NCBI GenBank assembly: GCA_947258425.1
Contig: CAMYIG010000038.1
Location: 1-18,396 of the forward strand
From: SZUA-76 sp945787585
GTDB lineage: Bacteria > Pseudomonadota > Gammaproteobacteria > SZUA-140
DNA length: 18,396 nt
Direction of reading: 5' to 3'
The notes beneath the pieces were generated by a model. The model was not told the origin of the DNA, made no database searches, and worked only from the letters and a program-made list of their open reading frames with translations. A program made the position numbers and the translations under genes. Positions 7,099-14,286 of this stretch are shown here, piece by piece. The first letter of the stretch is position 1. Each line of letters begins with the position of its first letter.

Positions 7099-7959
7099 TT
7101 GCCTACCCATCACACAATCAGACTGCTCACCGCCCTGTTTCTGGCTGTACTCCTCAGCGGCTGTGTCTCCAGTGCAATGCGCGGCGTGGCCGATAGCCTG
7201 TCGCTGGCGATCGCTAATCAGAATGATCTCGCCACGGTGCGCGACGGTGAGCCGGCCTATCTGCTGCTAATCGACGGCTTCATTCTCAATGACCCCGATA
7301 ATGAAGCGCTGCTGCTCGCCGGGGCGCGTCTCTACGACACCTATGCCAGCATCTTTGTCGAAGATAAACAGCGTGCCGCGCGCCTTTCCGACAAAGCGCA
7401 TGACTATGCGCGGCGCGCACTGTGCCAGCCTTATCCACGCATTTGCCAATCGGACAAGGCCTCCTTTGATGAATTTGCGCGTGAGATCACCCGAGTAAAG
7501 GCCAGGCACCTGCCCCTGCTCTACGGCTACGCCACCGCATGGGTGGGCTGGATTCAAACACATAGTAGCGATTTTGGCGCGATTGCGGACCTGCCCAAAG
7601 TAGAACTCGCCTTTGAGCAGATCACCAAACTCGATCCGCGCTATGATCGCGGCCAGGCACAACTCTATCTCGGGGTACTGCGCACACTGCGTCCGCCGTC
7701 ACTCGGCGGCAAGCCGGAAGTGGGGCGTGAGCACTTCGAACGCGCCATCGAATATTCAGATGGACGTAACCTCTATGTTAAAGTGGAATATGCGCGACGC
7801 TACGCGAGACTCATCTTTGACCAGGAACTGCACGATACCCTCCTTAACGAGGTGCTGAATGCCGATCCGATTGAAAGCGGCCTCACCCTCAATAACACGC
7901 TGGCACAGCAACAGGCGCGCCAGTTACTAGATAGTTCAGCCGCATATTTCGAGGAGTGA
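7099..7959 (+). CDS. tatT: TRAP-transporter-associated TPR lipoprotein, TatT family
   Basis: A 286-residue periplasmic lipoprotein. The N-terminal hydrophobic stretch ends in the lipobox L19-S-G-C22, so Cys22 should be lipidated. The rest is almost all helical with TPR-like repeats, including FEQITKLDPRYDRGQAQLYL and the LGG-KPEVGREHFERAIEYS segment typical of the TatT family. Treponema TatT forms trimers that dock the TRAP binding protein TatP, probably to carry hydrophobic ligands; the same role is inferred here. The reading frame is closed by a stop at 7081-7083 and contains no ATG in the right place, so TTG at 7099 is the most plausible start, with no clear ribosome site. It opens the operon; dctP begins 3 nt after its stop and its GAGGAG ribosome site lies inside the tatT end. 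Confidence 0.88.
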   Translation: MPTHHTIRLLTALFLAVLLSGCVSSAMRGVADSLSLAIANQNDLATVRDGEPAYLLLIDGFILNDPDNEALLLAGARLYDTYASIFVEDKQRAARLSDKAHDYARRALCQPYPRICQSDKASFDEFAREITRVKARHLPLLYGYATAWVGWIQTHSSDFGAIADLPKVELAFEQITKLDPRYDRGQAQLYLGVLRTLRPPSLGGKPEVGREHFERAIEYSDGRNLYVKVEYARRYARLIFDQELHDTLLNEVLNADPIESGLTLNNTLAQQQARQLLDSSAAYFEE

Positions 7960-7962
7960 ACA

Positions 7963-8991
7963 ATGCGACATTTTTTAATTCTCAGCGCCCTGCTGGCCAC
8001 CGCAATAGCGCTGCCTGCACAAGCAGTAACATTTAAAATTGCCACCATTGCACCGGATGGCACGGTGTGGATGGACGAGATGCGCAAAGGTGCCGACGAA
8101 ATCAAAGCACGCACTAGTGGACGGGTAAACTTCCGCTTTTTTCCGGGCGGCATCATGGGTAACGATCAAAGCGTACTGCGCAAGATCCGCATCGGCCAGT
8201 TGCAGGGCGGCGCGATCGTCAGTGGCGGTCTGACAGCGATCTATCCTGACATCAACATCTACAGCCTCCCCTTTACCTTCCGCACCGAGGAAGAGGTCGA
8301 CTATGTGCGCCACAAAATGGATCCACTGTTGATTAAAGGGCTAGCAGATAACGGCTTCGTCAGCTTCGGTATCGCTGAAGGGGGCTTTGCCTACCTGATG
8401 TCAAATCAGTCGATAAAAGTCGTCGATGACTTCAAAGGCCAGAAAGTTTGGGTGCCACAGAATGATGATATCAGCCGCACCGCCTTTGAATCGGTCGGCA
8501 TCTCGCCGATTTCACTGTCGCTTTCCGATGTCCTCACGGGGCTGCAGACCGGACTCATCGACACCATTGCCGGCTCCGCCAGCGGCGCGATTGCGCTACA
8601 GTGGCACACCCGCGTGAAATACCTGATGGATGAACCCCTCTCGTACCTCTACGCATCGCTGGTCATCGACCAGAAAAAGTTCAAACGCCTCTCAAGCGAA
8701 GATCAGGCAATCGTTTCTGAAGTGATGAACGACTCCTTCAAGCGCCTCAACAAGCTCAACCGCGCAGATGACCTCAGCGCACGCGCCGCACTCCAGGCGC
8801 AAGGCATCACCTTTATCAAACTCTCACCGCAACTGACCGGACAGTGGTTTGAGATTCGCAAAAATGTGGAACAGAGCATGATTAAAAAAGGGGTGCTCTC
8901 AAACAATATCGTCAACTTGCTGCAAAAAAACCTTGATGACTACCGCGCCCCTGCTGTCGCAGCAAAACAGCGCCCGTCGACCGTTAACTAA
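7963..8991 (+). CDS. dctP: TRAP transporter solute-binding protein, DctP family
   Basis: A 342-residue periplasmic binding protein with a Sec signal peptide (1-21, ending AQA). The mature part begins with VTFKIATIAPDGTVW and contains the family features FFPGG near 59-63, the FKGQKVWVP segment (157-165), the VLTGLQTGLIDTIAG segment (190-204) and the long hinge helix at the C-terminus. It would capture a solute and deliver it to DctQM in a sodium-driven uptake cycle. In carboxylate-binding members the residue at position 163 is a conserved Arg that salt-bridges the ligand carboxylate (R147 in H. influenzae SiaP); here it is Trp. R172 lies a few residues on and might compensate. With the TatT partner this points to a non-classical, perhaps hydrophobic, ligand. 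The ligand is unknown. Confidence 0.93.
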   Translation: MRHFLILSALLATAIALPAQAVTFKIATIAPDGTVWMDEMRKGADEIKARTSGRVNFRFFPGGIMGNDQSVLRKIRIGQLQGGAIVSGGLTAIYPDINIYSLPFTFRTEEEVDYVRHKMDPLLIKGLADNGFVSFGIAEGGFAYLMSNQSIKVVDDFKGQKVWVPQNDDISRTAFESVGISPISLSLSDVLTGLQTGLIDTIAGSASGAIALQWHTRVKYLMDEPLSYLYASLVIDQKKFKRLSSEDQAIVSEVMNDSFKRLNKLNRADDLSARAALQAQGITFIKLSPQLTGQWFEIRKNVEQSMIKKGVLSNNIVNLLQKNLDDYRAPAVAAKQRPSTVN

Positions 8992-9020
8992 GCTCGATCA
9001 CTCAGCACTTCAGGTAGGGA

Positions 9021-9566
9021 ATGCCGCAGACAAACTCAGCACAACGGCCCAGCAGCAGTCTGATACAACGGGTCAATTACGTCATCACTTTTGCTGAAAA
9101 TACCCTGCTTGCACTCTCACTGCTGGTGATGATTGGACTCGCCAGCACACAGATCATCATGCGTAATGTCTGGAACAGTGGCCTCGCATGGGGTGACATC
9201 TCGCTCAGTATTCTGGTGTTGTGGGTCGGCATGCTCGGCGCCATGGTCGCCACACGCGAACAAAACCATATCAGTATCGATGTGCTCTCACGCTTTCTAC
9301 CGCAACATTTTAAGCGCGTTAATCAGATTATTCTCGACTGCTTCACCGCCACTGTCTGTGGACTACTGAGTTATCACAGCCTTCGCTTTGTGATGATGGA
9401 ATATGATGAGGGCACTATTGCATTCGAATCGATTCCGGCCTGGGTTTGCGAAGCGATCATTCCGTTCGGCTTCGGTTTAATCGCACTGCGCTGTAGCTTC
9501 ACTGCCCTTGCGCGATGTATCGCTTTGATTCGTAAGGCACCGCAACACGACGGTGTGAGCCCCTAA
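9021..9566 (+). CDS. dctQ: TRAP transporter small permease subunit, DctQ family
   Basis: A 181-residue inner-membrane protein with four predicted membrane segments (about 27-47, 58-78, 103-122 and 138-160). The segment QIIMRNVWNSGLAWGDISL after helix 1 corresponds to the DctQ signature in which an Arg and Trp are followed by two acidic residues; here the pair reads Gly-Asp. It pairs with DctM to form the sodium-driven transporter body. The ATG has AGGTAGGG just upstream, 29 nt after the dctP stop, and the stop overlaps the dctM start by one base (TAATG), indicating translational coupling. Confidence 0.92.
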   Translation: MPQTNSAQRPSSSLIQRVNYVITFAENTLLALSLLVMIGLASTQIIMRNVWNSGLAWGDISLSILVLWVGMLGAMVATREQNHISIDVLSRFLPQHFKRVNQIILDCFTATVCGLLSYHSLRFVMMEYDEGTIAFESIPAWVCEAIIPFGFGLIALRCSFTALARCIALIRKAPQHDGVSP

Positions 9567-10840
9567 TGTTAGTCACACTACTATTAATCATGCTGGCGCT
9601 GCTCGGCGCACCGTTGTTTGCGGTGATTGCCGCGGGGGCGATGTGGGGGTTTTACCAGTCCGAGATTGATCTGGCCGTGATGGCGATCGAATTCTTTCGG
9701 CTCGCCGAGATGCCGATGCTGGTCTCCATTCCGCTGTTCACTTTTGCCGGCTATCTGCTCAGCGAGAGTCAGGCGCCCGCGCGGCTGGTAAAACTCAGCA
9801 GCGCGTTGCTCGGCTGGATGCCGGGCGGGCTGGCGATCGTATCGCTCTTCGCCTGCGCACTCTTCACCGCTTTCACCGGTGCGTCGGGTGTCACCATCGT
9901 CGCACTCGGCGCACTGCTCTTCCCGGCACTGATGCAGGCCGGTTACAAAGAAAATTTTAATCTTGGCCTGATCACTACTTCCGGCAGCCTCGGCCTATTG
10001 TTTGCACCGTCGTTACCACTGATCCTCTACGCCGTGATCGTGCAGCAGATGGGCATCGGCGCGCCACTCACCATCGACGAACTGTTTCTCGCCGGCATTA
10101 TCCCCGGCGTATTGATGTTGTTGATGCTCTCGGGCTGGAGCATGTGGCAGAACCGCAGCCTGCCGACCCACTCAATGGAATGGAAAGAGGTCAGTAGCGC
10201 ACTGCGAGAATCGTGCTGGGAGATACCACTGCCATTTATTGTACTCGGCGGGATCTATAGCGGTTACTTCGCCGTATCGGAAGCCGCCGCTGTGACGGCA
10301 CTCTATGTACTCATCGTCGAAGTACTGATCTATCGTGAAATCCCGCTGACCAAGCTGCCACAGATCATGCGCAACTCGATGGTACTGGTCGGGGCGTTAT
10401 TGATCATCCTCGGGGTATCGCTCGCATCGACCAACTACATGATTGATGCAGAGGTGCCGACTCGCATGTTTGAGTACATCAAGGCTCATGTCGATAGCCC
10501 ACTCACCTTTCTGATCCTGCTCAACATCTTTCTGCTGGTCCTCGGCGCAATGCTCGACATCTTCTCTGCGCTGATTCTCATTATTCCATTGCTACTGCCG
10601 ATTGCGCTCGGTTACGGCATCGACCCGGTACACCTCGGCATCATCTTCCTCGCCAACATGCAGCTCGGCTACTTCACCCCACCGGTCGGGCTCAACCTTT
10701 TCATCGCCAGCTATCGCTTCAAAAAGCCGGTGATGCAGCTCTACAAAGCGACATTGCCTTTCTTCTTCATCCTGTTACTCGCGGTGCTAATTATTACTTA
10801 CGTCCCCGCATTATCGCTATACCTGCCCGGCAGAGAGTAA
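9566..10840 (+). CDS. dctM: TRAP transporter large permease subunit, DctM family
   Basis: A 424-residue inner-membrane protein with about 11-12 hydrophobic segments, the usual size and layout for DctM. The family hairpin signatures are present: TAFTGASGVTIVALGALLFP (101-120) and SGSLGLLFAPSLPLILY (139-155) in the first half, and DIFSALILIIPLLLP followed by NMQLGYFTPPVGLNLFIAS in the second half, which form the sodium- and substrate-binding hairpin loops in solved TRAP structures. It is the transport subunit fed by the DctP protein of the same operon. It overlaps dctQ by one base and is the last gene of the operon. Confidence 0.95.
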   Translation: MLVTLLLIMLALLGAPLFAVIAAGAMWGFYQSEIDLAVMAIEFFRLAEMPMLVSIPLFTFAGYLLSESQAPARLVKLSSALLGWMPGGLAIVSLFACALFTAFTGASGVTIVALGALLFPALMQAGYKENFNLGLITTSGSLGLLFAPSLPLILYAVIVQQMGIGAPLTIDELFLAGIIPGVLMLLMLSGWSMWQNRSLPTHSMEWKEVSSALRESCWEIPLPFIVLGGIYSGYFAVSEAAAVTALYVLIVEVLIYREIPLTKLPQIMRNSMVLVGALLIILGVSLASTNYMIDAEVPTRMFEYIKAHVDSPLTFLILLNIFLLVLGAMLDIFSALILIIPLLLPIALGYGIDPVHLGIIFLANMQLGYFTPPVGLNLFIASYRFKKPVMQLYKATLPFFFILLLAVLIITYVPALSLYLPGRE

Positions 10841-10896
10841 ATCGCCAGGAAACTATATTTTCGATACATATTCGTAACCATTAGTCCTGACCAGAA

Positions 10897-10942
10897 ATCG
10901 CTAATATTCACCTTCCAAACAGCAATCACTGCCATTAGCGAT
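10897..10942. repeat. 9-bp perfect inverted repeat downstream of dctM
   Basis: ATCGCTAAT (10897-10905) and its exact complement ATTAGCGAT (10934-10942) flank a 28-nt spacer, 57 bp after the dctM stop. It could be an mRNA 3' hairpin or a spaced operator. Confidence 0.5.
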
Positions 10943-10957
10943 CACACCGCGATCACT
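10922..10957. repeat. Cluster of GCGATCAC-type direct repeats
   Basis: GCAATCACT (10922-10930), GCGATCACA (10939-10947) and GCGATCACT (10949-10957) are three near-identical copies. The last two are 10 bp apart, one helical turn, so a protein could bind them on one face of the DNA. The function is unknown. Confidence 0.55.
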
Positions 10958-10976
10958 AAAGAAATCATCCCTTTAA

Positions 10977-10996
10977 GCCGCTCTAACAAGAACGGC
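10977..10996 (+). terminator. Possible terminator stem-loop of the TRAP operon
   Basis: GCCGCTCT-AACA-AGAACGGC forms an 8-bp stem with one C-A mismatch and a tetraloop, about 135 nt after dctM. No T-run follows, so support is weak. Confidence 0.3.
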
Positions 10997-11169
10997 ATGT
11001 ACTTGTAATATGTCGATTAATATTGAGGCATTCATTCACCCCTGCCACGCTGCGACTTAACAGGGTTAATCAATGGCCATTAGCCCCTCATTATGATGAT
11101 ATTTTTATTGAACCCATTTGTCTGGATATAAACTTCACAGAAAATTAGCGAAATGTTAGCCATTAAATT

Positions 11170-13683
11170 ATGACAAGATTTTCAAGTAAATCATTGCATA
11201 CTAATGCTTGCCAGCTCCTAAAAAATAGCCCGGTAGTGACCTACACCTGTCGCGCGTATGGTGATTATGGCACAACGTTTATTACTGACAATATAATGCA
11301 ACAACTGGGTTATCTACCTGACCAATTTACGGCTGCCCCGCACTTCTGGCTCAACAATATCCACCCAGATGATAAAGCGCGTGTTGTTACTGAACTCCAA
11401 CATCTTTTTGAGAATGGGCACCATACCCATGAATATCGCTTTCGCGCATCGAATGGCGATTATCGCTGGATGCGTGACACCCTTAATCTTGAATATGATG
11501 ATGAGGGCAACCCTAAACAGATCACAGGGTATTGGGTAGACATTACTGATCAGATGAATGCGCAACAGCACACAAGCCAACAAATAAACGCCTTCAGTGC
11601 CATCCTTGAAAATGTCACCGACAGTATTATCACTATTTCCGATACAGGGGCCATTGAATTCTTTAACACTTCTGCGGAACGACTATTCGGGTATCAGGAA
11701 AACGAAGTCATTGGAAAAAACATAAATATACTAATGCCAGCGCCGCATCGTGATGAACACGATCAGTATCTAAAAAATTACCATGCGACGGGTAAGAGAA
11801 AGATGATCGGAAGTAGCCCGCGTGAAGTAGAGACAAGGCACAAAGATGGCAGCATCATGCCGGTCGATCTGATGATCTGCGAAGCCACTATTGATGGCAA
11901 ACATACCTTTATTGGGATAATCCGTGATATCACTGAACGTAAAGCCTCAGAAGAAAATATTTCAAGACCAAAACACAATGACCTACTGACCGGCCTCGCT
12001 AACCGTACCCTGTTTAATGATCAACTTCACCACGCCATAAACCTTGCAAAGGTCAACGAAACCAAAGTAGCGATACTGTATATCGACCTTGACCAGTTCA
12101 AACTGGTCAATGACACCCTGGGTCATCAGGCCGGCGATCTTTTATTGCAGGAGGCGGCGCAACGATTACTGGCTCACTTCGAAAAGACTCAAACCGTTGC
12201 GCGTCTTGGAGGAGATGAATTTTCCGTTATTCTAAATAATATTAATGATAAGAAAGATGTCATTACCATCGCGCAAAACCTCATAAGGGCATTTGACCCG
12301 CCGTTTATGATTCATAACAATGAAATATTTTCCGGCATCAGTATAGGGATTTCTATCTACCCCGATGATGCGAGTGATGCTATCAGCATCCTTAAAAATG
12401 CCGATATCTCGATGTACAAGGCCAAAGTCACGGGGCGCAGCCACTGGGTGCTCTATTCACCCGGTATGTCAGACCATATCCACAAACGCCAGGAGCTTGA
12501 AACACCATTAAGACATGCCCTGGAAAACGATCAGTTTGTGCTTCACTTTCAACCACAAGTCGATCTTCGTAGTGGCAAAATGATGGGGGCCGAAGCCTTA
12601 ATACGCTGGAATCACCCAGAAAAAGGGCTTATCCCTCCACTAGACTTTATCCCAATCCTTGAAGAGACAGGGATGATCGATGCCGTTAGCGAGTGGGTGA
12701 TTCAAACCGCCTGCAAACAAAACAAACGATGGCAGGATGCTGGCTTTCCAGAGATTGTGGTTGCCGTCAATCTCTGCGCCTATAATCTAAAAAACATCTC
12801 GATGGCCTCAACGATTGATTCCATATTGCAATCCAGCGGGCTTGATCCAAAGTATCTCGACATCGAGCTGACAGAAGGCTCCATCATTAGCGATACCGAA
12901 GAGACGCTCAAGATTCTGCATGAAATGAAAGAGATTGGCGTCAATCTTTCCATCGATGATTTCGGTACCGGCTACTCATCATTAAGCTACCTGAAACGGC
13001 TCCCGCTCGACATATTAAAAATTGACCGCTCATTTATTACCGATATCACCTCCAATTCAGATAGTGCGGCGATCGCGCAATCCATTATGGCACTTGCGCA
13101 TAGTATGAGAATGAAAGTCACCGCAGAAGGCATTGAAACAAAAGCTCAGTTAGATTATCTAACAAAGTCTCAGTGTAACTTCATGCAAGGTTATTATTTT
13201 AGCAAGCCCGTCTCACATGAGGAGTTCACCCTATTGCTACAGGAAGACCGACACCTCGACATCCCTGAGCCGTTAGATCAATCAACGCGCACGATTTTAC
13301 TACTTGATGACGAAGTCAATATCACATCGACCTTAAAACGGTTATTACGCCGCCATAACTACAATATTCTTACCGCCAATACAGCCCACGATGCCTATGA
13401 ATTATTAGCCAGCAACCACGTGGGCGTCGTGCTCTGCGATCAACGCATGCCAGATATCTCAGGGACTGAATTCCTGGGCGTAGTTAAAAACCTCTACCCT
13501 CACACAGTCAGAATGATACTCAGTGGCTATGCCGACCTGAAGTCAATCACCGATGCGATCAATGCCGGTTCTGTGTTTAAATTTATGATTAAACCGTGGG
13601 ATGATGAGCCGTTACTTCGCAACATCGAAGAGGCCTTCGAATATTACAAATTAACCCGTTCCGCTAATAACGCTAAAAAGTAG
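11170..13683 (+). CDS. PAS-PAS-GGDEF-EAL-REC cyclic-di-GMP protein with FixL-like heme PAS
   Basis: An 837-residue cytoplasmic protein with no membrane segment. Domains: PAS_3-type PAS about 30-128; second PAS about 142-258; GGDEF about 268-430 with intact GGDEF (347-351) and DLLTGLANR; EAL about 440-690; REC about 707-830. The EAL catalytic residues all appear present: E475 (EAL), N534, E566/E569 (ELTE), D596-D597 (DDFGTG), K617 and E653. The GGDEF inhibitory RxxD site is absent (EKTQ at 338-341). REC has D713-D714, phospho-acceptor D757, S785 and K808. The second PAS closely resembles FixL: H197 in RDEHDQYL aligns with the proximal heme His, and R218 in PREVETRHKDGS aligns with the distal Arg. 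It therefore probably makes and/or degrades c-di-GMP under gas and phosphorelay control. No kinase gene is adjacent. The ribosome site is weak. Confidence 0.92.
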   Translation: MTRFSSKSLHTNACQLLKNSPVVTYTCRAYGDYGTTFITDNIMQQLGYLPDQFTAAPHFWLNNIHPDDKARVVTELQHLFENGHHTHEYRFRASNGDYRWMRDTLNLEYDDEGNPKQITGYWVDITDQMNAQQHTSQQINAFSAILENVTDSIITISDTGAIEFFNTSAERLFGYQENEVIGKNINILMPAPHRDEHDQYLKNYHATGKRKMIGSSPREVETRHKDGSIMPVDLMICEATIDGKHTFIGIIRDITERKASEENISRPKHNDLLTGLANRTLFNDQLHHAINLAKVNETKVAILYIDLDQFKLVNDTLGHQAGDLLLQEAAQRLLAHFEKTQTVARLGGDEFSVILNNINDKKDVITIAQNLIRAFDPPFMIHNNEIFSGISIGISIYPDDASDAISILKNADISMYKAKVTGRSHWVLYSPGMSDHIHKRQELETPLRHALENDQFVLHFQPQVDLRSGKMMGAEALIRWNHPEKGLIPPLDFIPILEETGMIDAVSEWVIQTACKQNKRWQDAGFPEIVVAVNLCAYNLKNISMASTIDSILQSSGLDPKYLDIELTEGSIISDTEETLKILHEMKEIGVNLSIDDFGTGYSSLSYLKRLPLDILKIDRSFITDITSNSDSAAIAQSIMALAHSMRMKVTAEGIETKAQLDYLTKSQCNFMQGYYFSKPVSHEEFTLLLQEDRHLDIPEPLDQSTRTILLLDDEVNITSTLKRLLRRHNYNILTANTAHDAYELLASNHVGVVLCDQRMPDISGTEFLGVVKNLYPHTVRMILSGYADLKSITDAINAGSVFKFMIKPWDDEPLLRNIEEAFEYYKLTRSANNAKK

Positions 13684-13694
13684 GCGGTCTATTT

Positions 13695-13716
13695 AGCGAG
13701 CTTATCCTGACTCGCT
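13695..13716 (+). terminator. Weak stem-loop after the c-di-GMP gene
   Basis: AGCGAG (13695-13700) and CTCGCT (13711-13716) form a 6-bp stem with a 10-nt loop 12 nt after the stop codon. No T-run follows. It is a low-confidence terminator. Confidence 0.3.
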
Positions 13717-13828
13717 GACTGGTTACATTAAAGATGATTAGCGCACCCATGCCTGACTCCCCTCTTCGCGCCGTATAAAATACCCACCAATAAACACTTT
13801 TACAGCACACCTAGCGCAGGTTTTTGCT

Positions 13829-13834
13829 TATAAT
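13829..13834 (+). promoter_or_regulatory. Candidate -10 element upstream of the thioredoxin-fold-like gene
   Basis: A perfect TATAAT lies 42 bp before the start codon at 13876. No matching -35 is seen at 16-18 bp, so this is only a half-promoter match. Confidence 0.35.
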
Positions 13835-13875
13835 ATTCTGCAATCACTCTCTTAACACCTGGAATCTGGCACACT

Positions 13876-14286
13876 ATGAATATGGTATCTTCGATAAAAA
13901 AGCGCTGGGCGCAATGGTCGTCCATTCTACTCATCATCGTTGGCGTCGCATTCGGCGTCACGCTGCTGCCCAAAGGCTACAGTGAAGACCTGTCTGTCAT
14001 CGGCAGCGGTACAAATGTCGCCGTACTCGTACATAATAAAGAAGGTGTGCGCAGCATGAATCTGATGAACCAGATTGACGTAATTCGCGATAACTACCAG
14101 GGGCGCATCGAATTTCGTATTGCTGAAAGTGGCTCACAACAAGGCGCCGAATTTGCTCAACGTAATATGGCAGGTGATGCCACCCTGGTACTATTTAAAG
14201 GTGATGGCACCACTGCCGGTAAAGTAGGTAATTTCGATAACGCTGAAAGTCTGGCAAAAACGCTCGACCAGATTTTTGGTTATTGA
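13876..14286 (+). CDS. Membrane-anchored thioredoxin-fold-like protein lacking cysteines
   Basis: A 136-residue protein I cannot assign to a named family. Residues 15-32 form one hydrophobic segment behind a basic N-terminus, suggesting an inner-membrane anchor with the rest in the periplasm. The following pattern resembles a thioredoxin fold: strand NVAVLVH (47-53), helix MNLMNQIDVIRDNYQ, strand RIEFRIAES (67-75), helix, strand ATLVLFKGDGTTAGKVG (102-118) and the terminal helix AESLAKTLDQIF. There is no cysteine anywhere, and the CxxC position is occupied by GVRS, so it cannot be a disulfide oxidoreductase. A structural or binding role is more likely. It converges on the MscS-like gene and overlaps its 3' end by 7 bp. 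The fold is inferred by eye; the coding call is supported by uninterrupted length and composition. Confidence 0.72.
   Translation: MNMVSSIKKRWAQWSSILLIIVGVAFGVTLLPKGYSEDLSVIGSGTNVAVLVHNKEGVRSMNLMNQIDVIRDNYQGRIEFRIAESGSQQGAEFAQRNMAGDATLVLFKGDGTTAGKVGNFDNAESLAKTLDQIFGY

Larger units (their letters stand above)
10841..11169. other. Intergenic region between dctM and the c-di-GMP gene
   Basis: About 330 bp without a gene. It contains a 9-bp inverted repeat, a cluster of GCGATCAC-type direct repeats and a mismatched stem-loop (listed separately). Further right it becomes AT-rich. TTGAAC (11108-11113) and TATAAA (11127-11132) resemble promoter hexamers but are only 13 bp apart. A six-codon mini-ORF (ATG at 11153, TGA at 11171-11173) ends overlapping the start codon of the next gene, and no strong ribosome site is visible. 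Confidence 0.6.

Noticed and set aside
10922..10957. Iteron-type replication origin
   Set aside because: Only three short degenerate copies, no rep gene and no DnaA boxes nearby; a chromosomal regulatory site is more likely.
11153..11173. Six-codon mini-ORF overlapping the start of the c-di-GMP gene
   Set aside because: The ATGTTA...TTATGA overlap could be a leader peptide, but it has no ribosome site and such tiny frames arise easily by chance.
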